A DNA stretch of 39,141 nucleotides, from positions 1-39,141 of the forward strand of contig NZ_RAWB01000019.1 in NCBI RefSeq assembly GCF_003612055.1, given 5' to 3'. Every line of letters starts with the position of its first letter. Position 1 is the first letter of the stretch. Source of the stretch: Corallococcus llansteffanensis. GTDB lineage: Bacteria > Myxococcota > Myxococcia > Myxococcales > Myxococcaceae. The position numbers and the translations under genes are program-made. Below are positions 1-12,500 of this stretch, piece after piece. The notes under the pieces were generated by a model. That model searched no databases. It saw only the letters and a list, made by a program, of their open reading frames with translations, and was not told where the DNA came from.

Positions 1-540
1 ATCGAGGCGTTGCAGGGCGTGCTTTCCGGGCGGGGCGTGGGCGTGGTGCGCCTGCCCGCGGCCCATGCGTTCCACTCCAGCGCCGTGGAGCCGCTGATGC
101 CGGACCTGGCGCGGGCGGTGTCCTCGCTCCGCCTCAAGAAGCCGGAGCTGCCCTTCGTCTCCAGCCTCACCGGCACGTGGATCCGCGCCGAGGAGGCCAC
201 CGACCCCGCGTACTGGGCCCGGCAGATGCGCCAGCCGGTCCGCTTCGCCGAGGGCCTGGAGGTGCTCCTCGGTGATGGGTGCAGCGTCCTGCTGGAGGTC
301 GGCCCGGGGACGGACCTCACCTCGCTGGCGCGGGCGCGGACGCGGCGGGAGAAGCACCTGGTCGCGATGCCGTCGCTGCGCCGTCGTCCCACGGAGGGTG
401 ACTGCCGCGGCTTGCTTCAGTCGCTGGGGGAGCTGTGGTCCTCGGGCGTGGACGTGGCCTGGGAGAAGGTCCACGCCGGGGAGCCGCGCCGCCGCGTTCC
501 GCTGCCCACGTACCCGTTCGAGGAGAAGTCCTGCCGCCTG
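1..540 (+). other. PKS acyltransferase, C-terminal part plus post-AT linker (malonyl type)
   Basis: The motif HAFH is encoded at 64-75; this motif marks malonyl-CoA selectivity, where methylmalonyl-selective ATs usually have YASH. It is followed by the family features [17 protein letters not shown] and LLEVGPG, and by the post-AT linker [11 protein letters not shown] near 490-522. The GHSxG catalytic part is upstream. Only about 105 bp separate this linker from the ACP, so the module has no KR, DH, ER or aminotransferase downstream of the AT and should deliver an unreduced beta-keto thioester, unless trans-acting enzymes modify it. Confidence 0.92.
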
Positions 541-3500
541 GCGTCCCAGGACGCGCCGCTCGTGCCGTGGGCCCCGCCCGCGGCGGTGCCCCATCCCCCC
601 GAGGCGGGCTCGTCGCCCGAGCTTCTTGCCCTCACCGGGGTCCCCGTGGGGGAGATCCAGCGACGCGTGATGGAGATCTGGCGCGAGCGCCTCGGCGTGG
701 TGGAGGTGGGCCCGGACGACGACTTCCTGGAGCTGGGGGGCAACTCGCTGATGGCGGCGCAGATGCTCACCCGCCTGCGTGAGACGTTCTCCGTGCAGCT
801 CCCGCTGAGCGCGCTGTTCGACGCGCCCACCGTGACGGGCATCTCCAAGCGCATCGAGGCGATGCTCCAGACGTCCCGTCCCCTGGAGGACGTGGCGGGG
901 CAGGAGTCGATGGTGCGCATCGACCGCACCGGCGAGCTGCCCCTGTCCGTCGTGCAGGAGCGCGTGTGGCGGATGGAGCAGCTCGACCCGGGCAATCCCT
1001 CCCTCAACATGCCCCTGGTGGTGCGGCTCTCCGGGACGCTCGACGTCGCGGTCCTGGAGCGCAGCGTCAACGAGGTCATCCGCCGGCACGAGATGCTGCG
1101 CGCGACGTACCGCGTGCAGGACGGGCGCGTGCGCCAGCACTTCGCCGCCGAGGTCCGCATCCAGGTGCCGGTGGTGGACCTGCGCGGCCACGCGGGAGAC
1201 CGCGAGGCGGAGGCGCTGCGCCTGGCGTTGGAGGAGGCGCGGCGGCCGTTCTCGCTGGAGCACGGGCCCATCGTCCGCTCCAGCCTGCTGCGACTGGCCG
1301 ACGCGGAGCACCTGATGCTGCTCACGGTGCACCACATCGCGTCGGACACGCTGTCCATGGTGGCCTTCTTCCGCGAGCTGGCGACGAACTACCACGCGTT
1401 CCTCGAAGGGAAGCCGGCACCGCTGCCGGAGCTGGCCGTGCAGTACGTGGACGCGGCGGCGTGGGAGCGCCGCTCGCTCTCAGGGGGCACGCTGGCGGCA
1501 CAGGAAGCGTACTGGCGCGAGGTGCTGGCGGAGCTTCCTCCGCCCCTGGAGCTGGCGTCGGATCGCCCGCGCGGGGTGGACCTGCGTCTGCGCGGGGCCC
1601 GCTTCCCGGTGGTCTTCTCACGCGAGCTCAGCGACGCGCTGATGGCCTTCAGCCAGCGCGAAGGCGTGACGCCCTTCATGACGCTGCTGGCGGCCCTGTC
1701 GTCGGTGCTGGCCCGCTACTCGGGGCGCGAGGACATCGTGGTGGGCACGCCGGTGGGCAACCGCGCCCGGGGCGAACTGGAGCCGCTCATCGGCTTCGTG
1801 GCCCATGCGATGGCCCTGCGCACCGACCTGTCGGGCGACCCGTCGTTCCGCGAGCTGGTGGCGCGGGCCCGTGAGACGACGATTGGCGCGTCCAGCCACC
1901 AGGACGTCCCCTTCGAGCACCTGCTGCCGCTCGTGGCGCCCGGGAGGGATCCGGCCCGCTCGCGCCTGTGTGACGCCGCCCTGGTGCTGCATGCGCACAT
2001 CGCCACGGCCCCTCCGCCGGTGGCGGGCCTGGACATCCGTCTGGTGGAGGTGCCGGGCACGCCCGCGCAGTTTGGCGCCACGCTCGGGGAGCTGACGCTC
2101 CTGTTGAACGAGAGCGATAGCGGTGGCTTCCACGGCTTCATCGAGTACGCCACGGAGCTCTATGACGAGTCGCGCGTCGCGCGGCTGGCGGGGCACCTCC
2201 AGACGCTGCTCGGCGCGGTCCTCGCGGATCCGGAGCTTCGCGTGTCGCGGATGCCCCTGGTGGCTTCCGTGGAGCGGAGCCTGCCGGCCCTCCAGGTGGA
2301 GGCATCCACTCGGTCTGCGTTGGGAGCATCTGCTCCGGGAAGGGATGCGTCCGCTCCGGTTGGGCTGGGAGCATCTGCTCCGGGAGCGGATGCGTCCGCT
2401 CCGGGGCTGCTCTCACGGTTTGCTGCACGGGCGGATCGCTCGCCGGATGCGGTGGTGATCAGCACGGGTGCTCGCCGTCTCACATGGCGGGAGCTGGCGG
2501 CGCGGGCCCGGGGGCTCGCGGCCCGACTGAAGCAGGAGGGCGTGGGCGCGGAGGTGCCGGTGGCCGTGCGGCTGGAGCCGTCGGTCGAGTCGGTCATCGC
2601 GCTCTGGGGCGTGCTGGAGGCGGGTGGGGCGTGCTTGCCCGTGACGGCGGGCGAGGTCGCGGAGCTGGCGTCCCTCCTTCCCGCGAAGGGGCCCCGGCTG
2701 TTGCTGGTGGCCCGTTCCGTTGATGTCCCCTCGCTGCCCAAAGGCTTTCGCGCGCTCGCAGTGGAGGCGGGTGGGGCGGCGGCGGGCATGCACCCTGAGC
2801 GGTGGGCCGCGGACGCCGAGGCTCCTGGGCGAATGGCGGTCGTGGCCGTCGCAACAGGTGGCCTGGAGGTCGAGGCCGCGCCTCCTGAGACCCTGGCTGT
2901 CGTGGCCGTCGCAACGGGTGGCCTGGAGGTCGAGGCCGCGCCCCCTGAGCGTCTGGCGTTCATCGTTCCCGCGCCCGAGGCACTGGGCGGGCAGGGCCGT
3001 GTCATGCTGTCCCACCGCAACGTGGCGCACGTGCTGGCCTCGCTGGACGCGCGGATGGGGACGGGCGAGGGCGGGGTGTGGCTGGCGGCGGGCGGGCCGT
3101 CGGCGGATCCAGCGGGGTTGGACCTCTTGTGGGCGCTGGCCCGGGGCATGCGCGTCGTCCTCCCGCCCGAGCGGTTGGCCGCGCGCTTCGCCGTCCTGGG
3201 CCACAAGCCGGACACCCGCCGGCCCCTCGACTTCAGCCTCTCCTACTTCGCCAACGACGAGGATTCGCTGGGGGAGGAGAAGTACGAGCTGCTGCTGGAG
3301 GGCGCGAAGTTCGCGGACTCGCACGGCTTCGCCGCGGTCTGGACGCCGGAGCGGCGCTTCCACTCGTTCGGCGGCCTGTATCCCCAACCGTCGGTGGTGG
3401 GCGGCGCGCTGGCGATGCTCACGCGCCACGTGCAGATCCGCGCGGGCAGCGTGGTGTTGCCCCTCCATGATCCCATCGAGGTGGCCGAGCAGTGGTCCGT

Positions 3501-6500
3501 GGTGGACAACCTGTCGCGCGGGCGCGTGGGCATCTCCTTCGCCACGGGCTGGCACGCGAATGACTTCGCGCTCTCGCCGGACACGTTCGCCCGGCGGCGC
3601 GAGGTGCTCATCGAGCGGCTGGAGGAGGTGCGGCGGCTGTGGCGCGGCGGCACGGTGCGGCGGCGCAACGGCGCGGGCAACGAAGTGGAGCTGGCGCTGC
3701 GGCCCAGGCCGAAGCAGGCGGAGCTGCCGGTGTGGCTCACCTCCACGGGCAACCCGGAGACGTTCCGCAAGGCCGGCGAGGTGGGCGCGGGCATCCTCAC
3801 CAACGTGCTCGGGCTGGGCTCCAGCCTGGACGAGCTGGCGGCGAAAGTGGCGCTGTACCGCGAGACGTATCGCAAGGCAGGCCATGGCCCCGGCCGTGGA
3901 CAGGTCACGTTGATGCTCCACACCTTCCTCGGCCAGGACCTGGACGCGGTGCGCGAGGCCGTGCGTGAACCGCTGCTGCGGTACTTCCGCAGCTCGGTGG
4001 ACGTCTTCGCCAACCTGGTGGCCAGCCAGGGCCTCCAGGTGGACGTGCGCGGCCTCACCCCGGAGGACGTGGAGGTGATGCTCGCCCAGGGCGTGGAGCA
4101 CTACATCCGCGAGGGCGGCCTCTTCGGCTCGGTGGAGGACTGCGTGCGCGTGGTGGAGCGCGTGCGCTCCCTGGATGTCGACGAGATCGCGTGCCTCGTG
4201 GACTTCGGCGTGGAACTGGAGCCGATGATGTCCAGCCTGCGCCTGCTGGACGTGCTTCGCAGGCGCAGCCAGGTGCAGGCGGTGCCCACCGATGCGGTGC
4301 TCGCAGAGGGTGCTTCCGAGCCCGGCGAGCTGCTGGAGCTCATCCGGGACGAGGGCGTCACCCTGCTGCGCTGCGCCCCGTCACAGGCGCGTGCCTTGTC
4401 AGAGCTCCCCGGGGCCGAGGGCGCCCTGGCCGGTGTGAACCGCTGGGTGCTGGGGGGTGAACCGCACGACGTCTTCACCTCCGCGCAGCACGTGGAACGG
4501 CTGGACGCATCGATGGTGGGCGCGGCCTGGCCTTCCCCCGCCACCGCACCGGCTTACGTGCGCGATGCGTCCGGCGGGCCGGTGCCCGTCGGCGTGGTGG
4601 GTGAGCTGGCCCTGGGCGGCGCGGCCGTTCCGCTCGGCTTCTGGAACGACCCCGAGGCCACCCGTGCGCGCTTCATCTCCCCGCCCGGTTCCGAGGAACG
4701 CTTCTTCCTGACGGGCCAACATGCCCGCTTCCGCGACGTCGGAGACGTGGAGCTGGTGGCGCCTGCCCGCGCGGCGAAGGTGCGCCGCCCGGCCGTGAAG
4801 ACCGTTCGCGATACGGCGGCGACCCCTGGGCCTTCCGTGCGCACGCCGGTCGCGGAGGCTCCCGCCGCGACGGCCACGCCCGTGGTCCGCGTGCCGCGGG
4901 ACCGGCCGCTGCCGCTGTCCTTCCCGCAGCAGCGCATCTGGGCCCTGAACCAGCTCGACCCTGCGGGCATCGCGTACAACAACACCGTCACCCTCCGGCT
5001 CGATGGCGCGGTGGACGTGACGCTGCTGGAGGCCGCGCTGAACGTGCTGGTGCGCCGGCACGAGGTCCTGCGCACCACCTTCGCGTTGGAGGACGGCGGA
5101 GCGCACCAGGTGATCGCCGCGTCCATGCCCCTGGTGCTTCAGCGACTGGAGGCCCGTGGCTCCACGCCGGAGGCTCGTGAGGCGGAGGCCCTGAAGCTGG
5201 CGCTGGCCGAAGCGCGCAAGCCCTTCGACCTGGTGCGGGGGCCGGTGATGCGGGCCGCGCTCATCCGCATGGGTGAGGCGGCCTCGGTGCTGCACCTCAC
5301 GCTGCACCACATCGCGTCGGACGGCTGGTCCGGAGGCGTCCTCTTCCGCGAGCTGGTGGCGATCTACCTCTCGCTCGCGGCGGGCGGCCCGTCGCCGCTG
5401 CCGGAGCTGCCGGTGCAGTACGCGGACTACGCCGTGTGGCAGCGGGGCTGGCTGCTGGGGTCGGGCATGGAGGCCCAGCTCGCCTACTGGAAGGCACAGC
5501 TTGCCGGCGCGCAGGTGCTGGAGCTGCCCACGGACCGTCCGCGCCCCGCGCGCTGGTCGGGCCGGGGTGGCCGCCTCCAGGTCGCCGCGCCCAGGGCCCT
5601 GATGGACGCGCTGTGGGCCGTGGGCCGTCGCGAGGGCGCCACGCCCTTCATGGTGCTGACGGCGGCGTTCCAGACGCTGCTGTCCCGGTACTCGGGTCAG
5701 GACGACATCATCGTCGGCACGTCCGCCGCGGGCCGCAACCGCCCGGAGCTGGAGGGCCTCATCGGGTGCTTCCTGAACACGCTCGCCATCCGTGGCGACC
5801 TGTCGGGTGCGCCCACCTTCGTGGAGCTGCTGCGCCGCGTGAAGGCGGCGTCCATCGGCGCGTACGCCCACCAGGAGATTCCCTTCGAGCGACTGGTGGA
5901 CGAGCTGCGCGTGCCGCGCGACCCGAGCCGCATGCCGCTCGTGCAGGCGATGCTCACGTTCCACAACACGCCCGCGGTGGAGGTCCGCACGCCGGGCCTG
6001 GGCGTGAAGATGATCGAGCTGGACATCGGCGCCACCAAGGTGGACCTGTCGCTGGAGCTGCGGGAGACGCCGGACGGCCTCACGGGCGGCCTGGAGTACC
6101 CGGCGGACCTGTTCGACCTGTTCACGGTGGAGCTGCTCTGGGAGCGCTACGTGCGGCTCCTGGAGGGCATCGCCGCGGATCCGTCCCAGCGCGTGACGGA
6201 GCTGCCCCTGCTGTCCGACGCCGAGCGCCAGCGGATGCTGGTGACGTGGAACGACACCCACGAACCCTTCGCTCAGGACGCAAGCCTGCACGGGCTCTTC
6301 GAGGCCCAGGCGGCGCGGACGCCGGACGCCGTGGCGGTGGTGGCCGGGGAATCGCGGCTGACGTACGCGGAGCTGGACGCCCGGGCCAACCAGCTCGCGC
6401 ACCACCTGCGGACCCTGGGCGTGGGCCCGGAGGTGCGGGTGGGTCTGTGCACGGAGCGCTCGGTGGAGCTGGTGGTGGGAATGCTGGGCGTGCTGAAGGC

Positions 6501-9500
6501 GGGCGGCGCGTTCGTCCCGTTGGATCCCGCGTACCCCACGGCGCGGCTGAGCTACCTGATGCGTGACGCCGCGCTGTCCGTGGTGGTGACGCAGGACGCG
6601 CTCGTGGATGTGCTCCCCGCGGGCGGTGAGGTGCTCGTCTCCCTGGACACGGAGTGGAGCCGCATCGCGCGCCACCCCGCGCAGGCGCCTCGCGTGGACT
6701 CGCTGCCGGGCCTCCTGGCGTACGTCATCTACACGTCCGGCTCCACGGGGACGCCGAAGGGCGTGCTGGTGCCGCACCAGGGCCTCTGCAACACGCTGCC
6801 TTCCATCATCCGGGCCCATGGTGTGGGGCCGGGGAGGCGCGTGCTCCAGGCCGCGGCGCTCGGGTTCGACGCGTCCGTGCTGGAGGTGCTGTCCACGCTG
6901 GTGGCCGGGGCGGAGCTGCACCTGGTCCCGCGCGAGTCGCTGCTTCCGGGCGAACCACTGCGCGCGGTGCTGGAAGGGCGGGGCATCACCACGGTGACGC
7001 TCACGCCTTCATCGCTGTCGCAGCTGGAGCCGGACGGGCTGCCCACGCTGGAGACGATCATCTCCGCCGGAGAGGCCTGCACGCCGGAGCTGGCGCGGCG
7101 CTGGAAGCCGGGCCGGCGGCTGCTCAACGGCTATGGCCCGACGGAGGCCTCCGTCTGCGCGACCGTCTCCACCGACCTGGACGTGGAGCGGCCGGACATC
7201 GGCCGACCCCTCGCCAACATGCGCGCGTACGTGCTGGACGGGCGGGGACAGCCCGTGCCTCCGGGCATCCCGGGCGAGCTGTACCTGGGAGGGCCGGGCG
7301 TGGCGCGTGGCTACCTGGGCAGGCCGGAGCTGACGGCGGAGCGCTTCGTGCCGGATGCGTTCCGCGGTGAGTCCGGCGCGCGGCTGTACCGCACGGGAGA
7401 CCGGGCCCGCTACCGCGCGGACGGGCGCCTGGAGTACCTGGGCCGCACCGACTTCCAGGTGAAGCTGCGCGGCTTCCGCATCGAGCTGGGCGAGGTGGAG
7501 GCCACGCTGCGCCAGTACCCCGGCGTGCGTGACGCGGTGGCGACCGTGCGCGAGGACCCGCCGGGAACGCGGCGGCTGGTGGGGTACGTCGTTCACGCCG
7601 CCGAGCTGGACACCCCCGCGCTGCGGGCCTTCCTGAAGGAGCGGCTGCCGGAACACCTGGTGCCCGCGTCCTTCGTCGCGCTGGAATCCCTCCCGCTGTC
7701 CACCAGCGGCAAGGTGGACCGGGCGGCGCTGCCGGCGCCGGACGCCGCGGCCGCGGGGACGGCGAAGGCGTTCGCCGAGCCTCGTACCGAGGCGGAGAAG
7801 ACGCTGGCCGCCCTCTGGGCCCAGGTGCTGGGCGTGGAGCGCGTGGGCCTGCACGACAACTTCTTCGAGCTGGGAGGCGACTCCATCCTGGGCATCCAGA
7901 TCGTCTCCCGCGCGAAGGCCGCGGGGCTGGCGCTGGAGCCGGCGATGCTCTTCGAGCGGCAGACGCTCGTGGAGCTGGCCGCGGCCGCGGGGACGGCGAA
8001 GGCGGCCACGGCGGAGCAGGGCCTGGTGGAAGGCCCCGTGCCGCTGACGCCCATGCAGCGCAGCTTCTTCGACGACTGGGCGCTGCCGGAGCCGCACCAC
8101 TACAACCTGGCCACGGTGCTGGAGGTGCGTCAGCCGGTGGATGCGGCGCTGCTGGAGGAGGCGTTGCGCGCGCTGGTGGCGCATCACGACGCGCTCCGCC
8201 TGCGCTTCACGCGGACCGCGGAGGGCTGGCGCCAGTCCCTCGCGGGCGTGCCCGAGCGCGTCCCCGTGCGGCGCGTGGACCTGTCGTCCGTGCCGGAAGC
8301 GGAGCAGGGCGCGGCGCTGGAGGCCGTGGGCGCGGAGGTCCACCGGAGCCTGGACCTGGGCGAGGGGCTGCTCCTGCGCGCGGCCCTCTTCGAGCGGGGT
8401 GCGGGCCGCAAGGACCGGCTGCTGCTCGTGGTGCATCACCTGGCGGTGGACGGCGTGTCGCTGCGTCCGCTGCTGGAGGACCTGGAGTCCGCGTACACGC
8501 GGCTGGAGCGCCGGGAGCCGGTGGCGCTGCCGCCGAAGACGACGTCCTTCAAGTCCTGGGCGGAGCGCCTGGTGGAGCACGCCCGGTCGGAAGCGCTGGG
8601 GCGCGAGCTGCCGCTCTGGAAGTCGACGGAGGACGTACCGCCGCTGCCGGTGGACCTGCCGGGCGGGGAGGACACGCCGGGCTCGGAGGCGCTGGTGACG
8701 GTGACGCTCGGCGCGGAGGAGACGAAGGCGCTCCTGGGCGAGGTGCCCGCGGCGTACCGGGCGCGCGTGGACGAGGTGCTGCTCGCGGCGGTGGCGCGGG
8801 CGGTGGCGCGCTGGACGGGTGGCCGGAAGGTGCGGCTGGAGCTGGAGGGCCACGGGCGCGAGGCGCTGTTCGGTGATGTGGACCTGTCGCGCACGGTGGG
8901 CTGGTTCACCAGCACCTTCCCGCTGGAGGTGGAGCTTCCGGCGGAGGGCAGTCCCGGTGATGGGCTGAGGGCCCTGCGGGATGCACGGCGGCGGCTGCCG
9001 GCGAATGGCATCGGCTACGGAATCCTGCGCCACCTGCGCGAGGACACGGCCCAGGCGCTGCGCTCCTCGCCCCACGCGGAGGTGGGCTTCAACTACCTGG
9101 GCCAGCTCGACGCGGCGGCCCGGGGCTCGGAGCGCTTCGCCCTCACGGAGGAGCCGAGCGGACCGTGGCATGGCGCGGGAGGCCGCAGGCCCCACCGGCT
9201 GGAAGTGAACGCGGTGGTGAGCGAGGGCCGCCTCAAGATTGCCTGGGCCTTCAGCACGAATGTCCATCAGCGGGCCACCATCGAAGCCGTGGCCGAGAGC
9301 TTCCGCGCCTCGCTGCGGGAGCTGATGGAAGGCCGGAGCACGCCGGACGCGGCCCGCCGTTCGACCGGGGACTTCCCGCTCGCCCGGCTGTCGCCCGCGT
9401 CGCTGGAGCGCCTGCTGCGGCAGTTCCCGGATGCCGAAGACCTGTATCCGCTCACCTCCCTTCAGCAGGGCATGCTCTTCCACGTCGCGCTGGCGCCGCC

Positions 9501-12500
9501 GGGCTCGGGCGTCTTCCACGAGCAGCTCGCGTGGACGTCGCGCGGCAATGCGGACGTGGCCGCGCTGCGAAGGGCCTGGGCGGAGGTCATCGCGCGCAAC
9601 GCCATCCTGCGGACGTCCTTCGTCCACGAGGGCCTGCCCGAACCGCTCCAGGTGGTCCACGCGAAGGTGGAGCTGCCCTGGACGGAGCACGACCTGCGCG
9701 GCGTTCCGGTGGAGGAGCAGCGCGTGAGGCTCGAGGCCCTGGTCCGCGAGGACCGCGCCCGCGGCTTCAAGCTGTCCCCCGCGCCGCTGGCCCGGATGCA
9801 GGTGGTGCGGGTGGACGAGGAGGAGTACCGCTTCCTCTGGAGCCACCACCACCTGGTCATGGACGGATGGAGCGTGGGCCTGATGCTGCAGCAGGTCTTC
9901 GCCTGCTACGCGGCCCTCACCGAAGGGCGCGAGCTCGCGCTGCCGCGGCCTCCCGCCTGGCGCGACTACATGGCCTGGGTGCAGCGGCAGGACCTGTCGC
10001 GGGCGGAGGCGTTCTGGCGCAAGGAGCTGGCGGGCTTCACCACACCGACACCCCTGCCGGGTGCCCGGCCCCTGGCGCCCGGAGTGGAAGCCGCGGTCAC
10101 GGGCGAGGAGAAGCTGTGGCTGTCACCGGAGGCCACCCAGGTGCTCCAGGCCTTCGCGCGGCGCAACGCGGTGACGCTCAACACGCTGGCGCAGGGCGCG
10201 TGGGCGTTGCTGCTCGGCCGCTACGCGGCGGAGGAGGACGTGGTGTTCGGAGCCACCGTCTCCGGGCGGCCGGTGGACCTGCCGGACGCCGAGTCCATGG
10301 TGGGCCTCTTCATCAACTCGCTGCCCATCCGCGTGGCGCTGCCTCCCGGTGAGGCGGTGGTGCCCTGGCTGCAGCAGCTCCAGGCACGGCAACTGGAGCT
10401 GCGCAGGTACGAGCACAGCCCGCTGGTCCAGGTGAAGGGCTGGAGCGAGGTGCCGCGCGGCCTGCCGCTCTTCGACAGCCTGCTCATCTTCGAGAACTAC
10501 CCGCTCGACACCTCGCTGGGACAGAACGTCCCGGGCCTGGAGGTCCGGGACGTGGAGAGCCAGGAGCAGGGCAACTACCCGCTCATCGCCTACGTGGTTC
10601 CCGGCGAGAAGCTGCGCCTGAGCCTGGCCTACGCCCCCGCGCTGCTCGGCCCGGCGGCGGTGGCCCGCCTGCTGGAGCACTGGCGCGTGCTGCTGGAGGG
10701 ACTGGCCTCCGGAGTGGAGCGGCTCGCCGACGTGACGATGCTGCGCGAGGAGGAGCGGCGGCAGGTGCTGGTGGACTGGAGCGGGCCGCGCACCGCCTTT
10801 GACGGAGACGCCAGTCTGTCGGCGCTCTTCGATGCGCAGGTGGCGCGGACGCCGGACGCCGTGGCCCTGATGGCCGGAGACACGCGCGTGACGTACCGCG
10901 AGCTGGCGGCCCGGGCGGAGCGGCTCGCACGCCGGCTGCGTGGCGTGGGCGTGGGCCCCGAGTCACGGGTGGCCCTGTGCGCGGACCGCTCGGTGGAGAT
11001 GGTGGCGGCGGTGCTGGCCGTGCTGAAGGCGGGCGGCGCCTACGTCCCGTTGGATCCCGCGTATCCGCGCGAGCGGCTGACGTGGATGGTGGAGGAGAGC
11101 CGGCCGTCGGTGCTGCTCGCGCGGCGGCACCTGGCGGACCGGCTGCCTCCCCATGCGGGGACGCCCACGCTGTGGCTGGAGGAGGACGGGCCGGAGGGCG
11201 GGGAACCGTTGCCGACCGCGCCGGGAGGTGACGCGCTCGCGTACGTCATCTTCACCTCGGGCTCCACGGGCAGGCCCAAGGGCGTCATGGCCACGCACCG
11301 CGCGACGCTCAACCGCTTCGCGTGGATGTGGCGCGCCTTCCCGTTCGAGCCGGGCGAGGTGTGCGTCGTGAAGACGGCGCTGAGCTTCGTGGACTCGGTG
11401 TGGGAGCTGCTCGGGCCGCTGCTCGCGGGCGTGCCCTCCGTGCTCGTGTCGGACGACACGGTGAAGGACCCGGCGCGACTGGTGGAGACGCTGGAGGCGG
11501 GCAGGGTGACGCGGTGGGTGCTGGTGCCGTCGTTGCTGCGAGCGCTGCTGGAGGTGCCGGACGTGGCGCGGCGCCTGTCCTCGCTGCGCTCCTGGGTGAC
11601 GAGCGGCGAGCGGCTTCCGGACGAGCTGGCGGCGCGCTTCCGCGAGCGGATGCCGCACGCGCGACTGCTCAACCTCTACGGCTCCTCGGAGGTGGCGGCG
11701 GACGCGACAGCGGACGAGGTGGGCGCGGGCCCGGTCTCCATCGGGCGGCCCATCGACAACATGCGAGCGTACGTCCTGGACGGGGCGCTGCGGCCGGTGC
11801 CGCCCGGGGTGCGGGGCGAGCTGTACGTGGCGGGGCCCGGCGCGGCCCGGGGCTACCTGGGCCGTGCGGAGGCGACGGCGGAGCGCTTCGTGCCGGAGCC
11901 GTTCGGTCAGGAGCCCGGCGCGCGGATGTACCGCACGGGGGACGTGGCGCGATGGCTGCCCGACGGTCGGCTGGAGTACCTGGGGCGGGCGGATGATCAG
12001 GTGAAGGTGCGCGGCGTCCGCGTGGAGCCCGGAGAGGTGGAGGCCTCGCTGGCGCTCCACCCGGCGGTGGCTCGCGTGGCCGTCGTGGCGCATGAGAGCG
12101 CGCCCGGCGAGGCCCGCCTGGTGGCCTGGGTCGTCCTGAAGCCGGGCCAGGTGCTGGACGCGGCGGTGCTGCGTGCGTTCCTCAAGGAGCGACTGCCGGA
12201 CTTCATGGTGCCCTCGGCCTTCGAGGCGCTGGAGGCACTGCCGCTGACGCCGAGCGGGAAGGTGGACCGGCGGCTGCTGCGTGCGCGGGTGGCCCCCACG
12301 GGCAACGCCGCGGAGTACGTCGCCCCCGCGACACCGGAGGAGCTGGCGCTGGCGGGCATCTGGACGGAGCTGCTCGGGCGCCCGCGCATTGGCGCCCGGG
12401 ACGACTTCTTCGCCCTGGGAGGCCACTCGCTGATGGCCGCGCAGATCGTCTCGCGCGTGCGCGAGTCGCTGGGCGTGGAGCTGCCGCTGACGGCGGTGTT

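Larger units (their letters stand above)
2401..4770 (+). other. Degenerate adenylation domain (A°) interrupted by the MOX, no PCP following
   Basis: The N-terminal half (2401-3216) starts like an A domain ([18 protein letters not shown], then [10 protein letters not shown]). The nucleotide-binding loop TSGSTGxPKG is missing; in its place is [10 protein letters not shown] just before the recognisable VMLSHRN. The MOX is inserted after the A4-like stretch [14 protein letters not shown]. The C-terminal half (4267-4770) keeps [10 protein letters not shown] and [11 protein letters not shown] but has no NxYGPTE. YRTGD reads FLTGQ, and the RGxRIE segment and the catalytic lysine region GKVDR are absent. 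A Pro/Ala/Thr-rich linker (about 4771-4905) leads straight into C2 without a carrier protein. It is very unlikely to activate an amino acid. Confidence 0.9.

Noticed and set aside
2321..2404. Hairpins acting as a transcription terminator
   Set aside because: They lie in the middle of an open reading frame, with no T-run, and coding continues for 10 kb.
2401..4770. A functional amino-acid-activating A domain around the MOX
   Set aside because: The ATP loop, NxYGPTE, YRTGD and the catalytic lysine segment are all missing, and no PCP follows, so no substrate is predicted.
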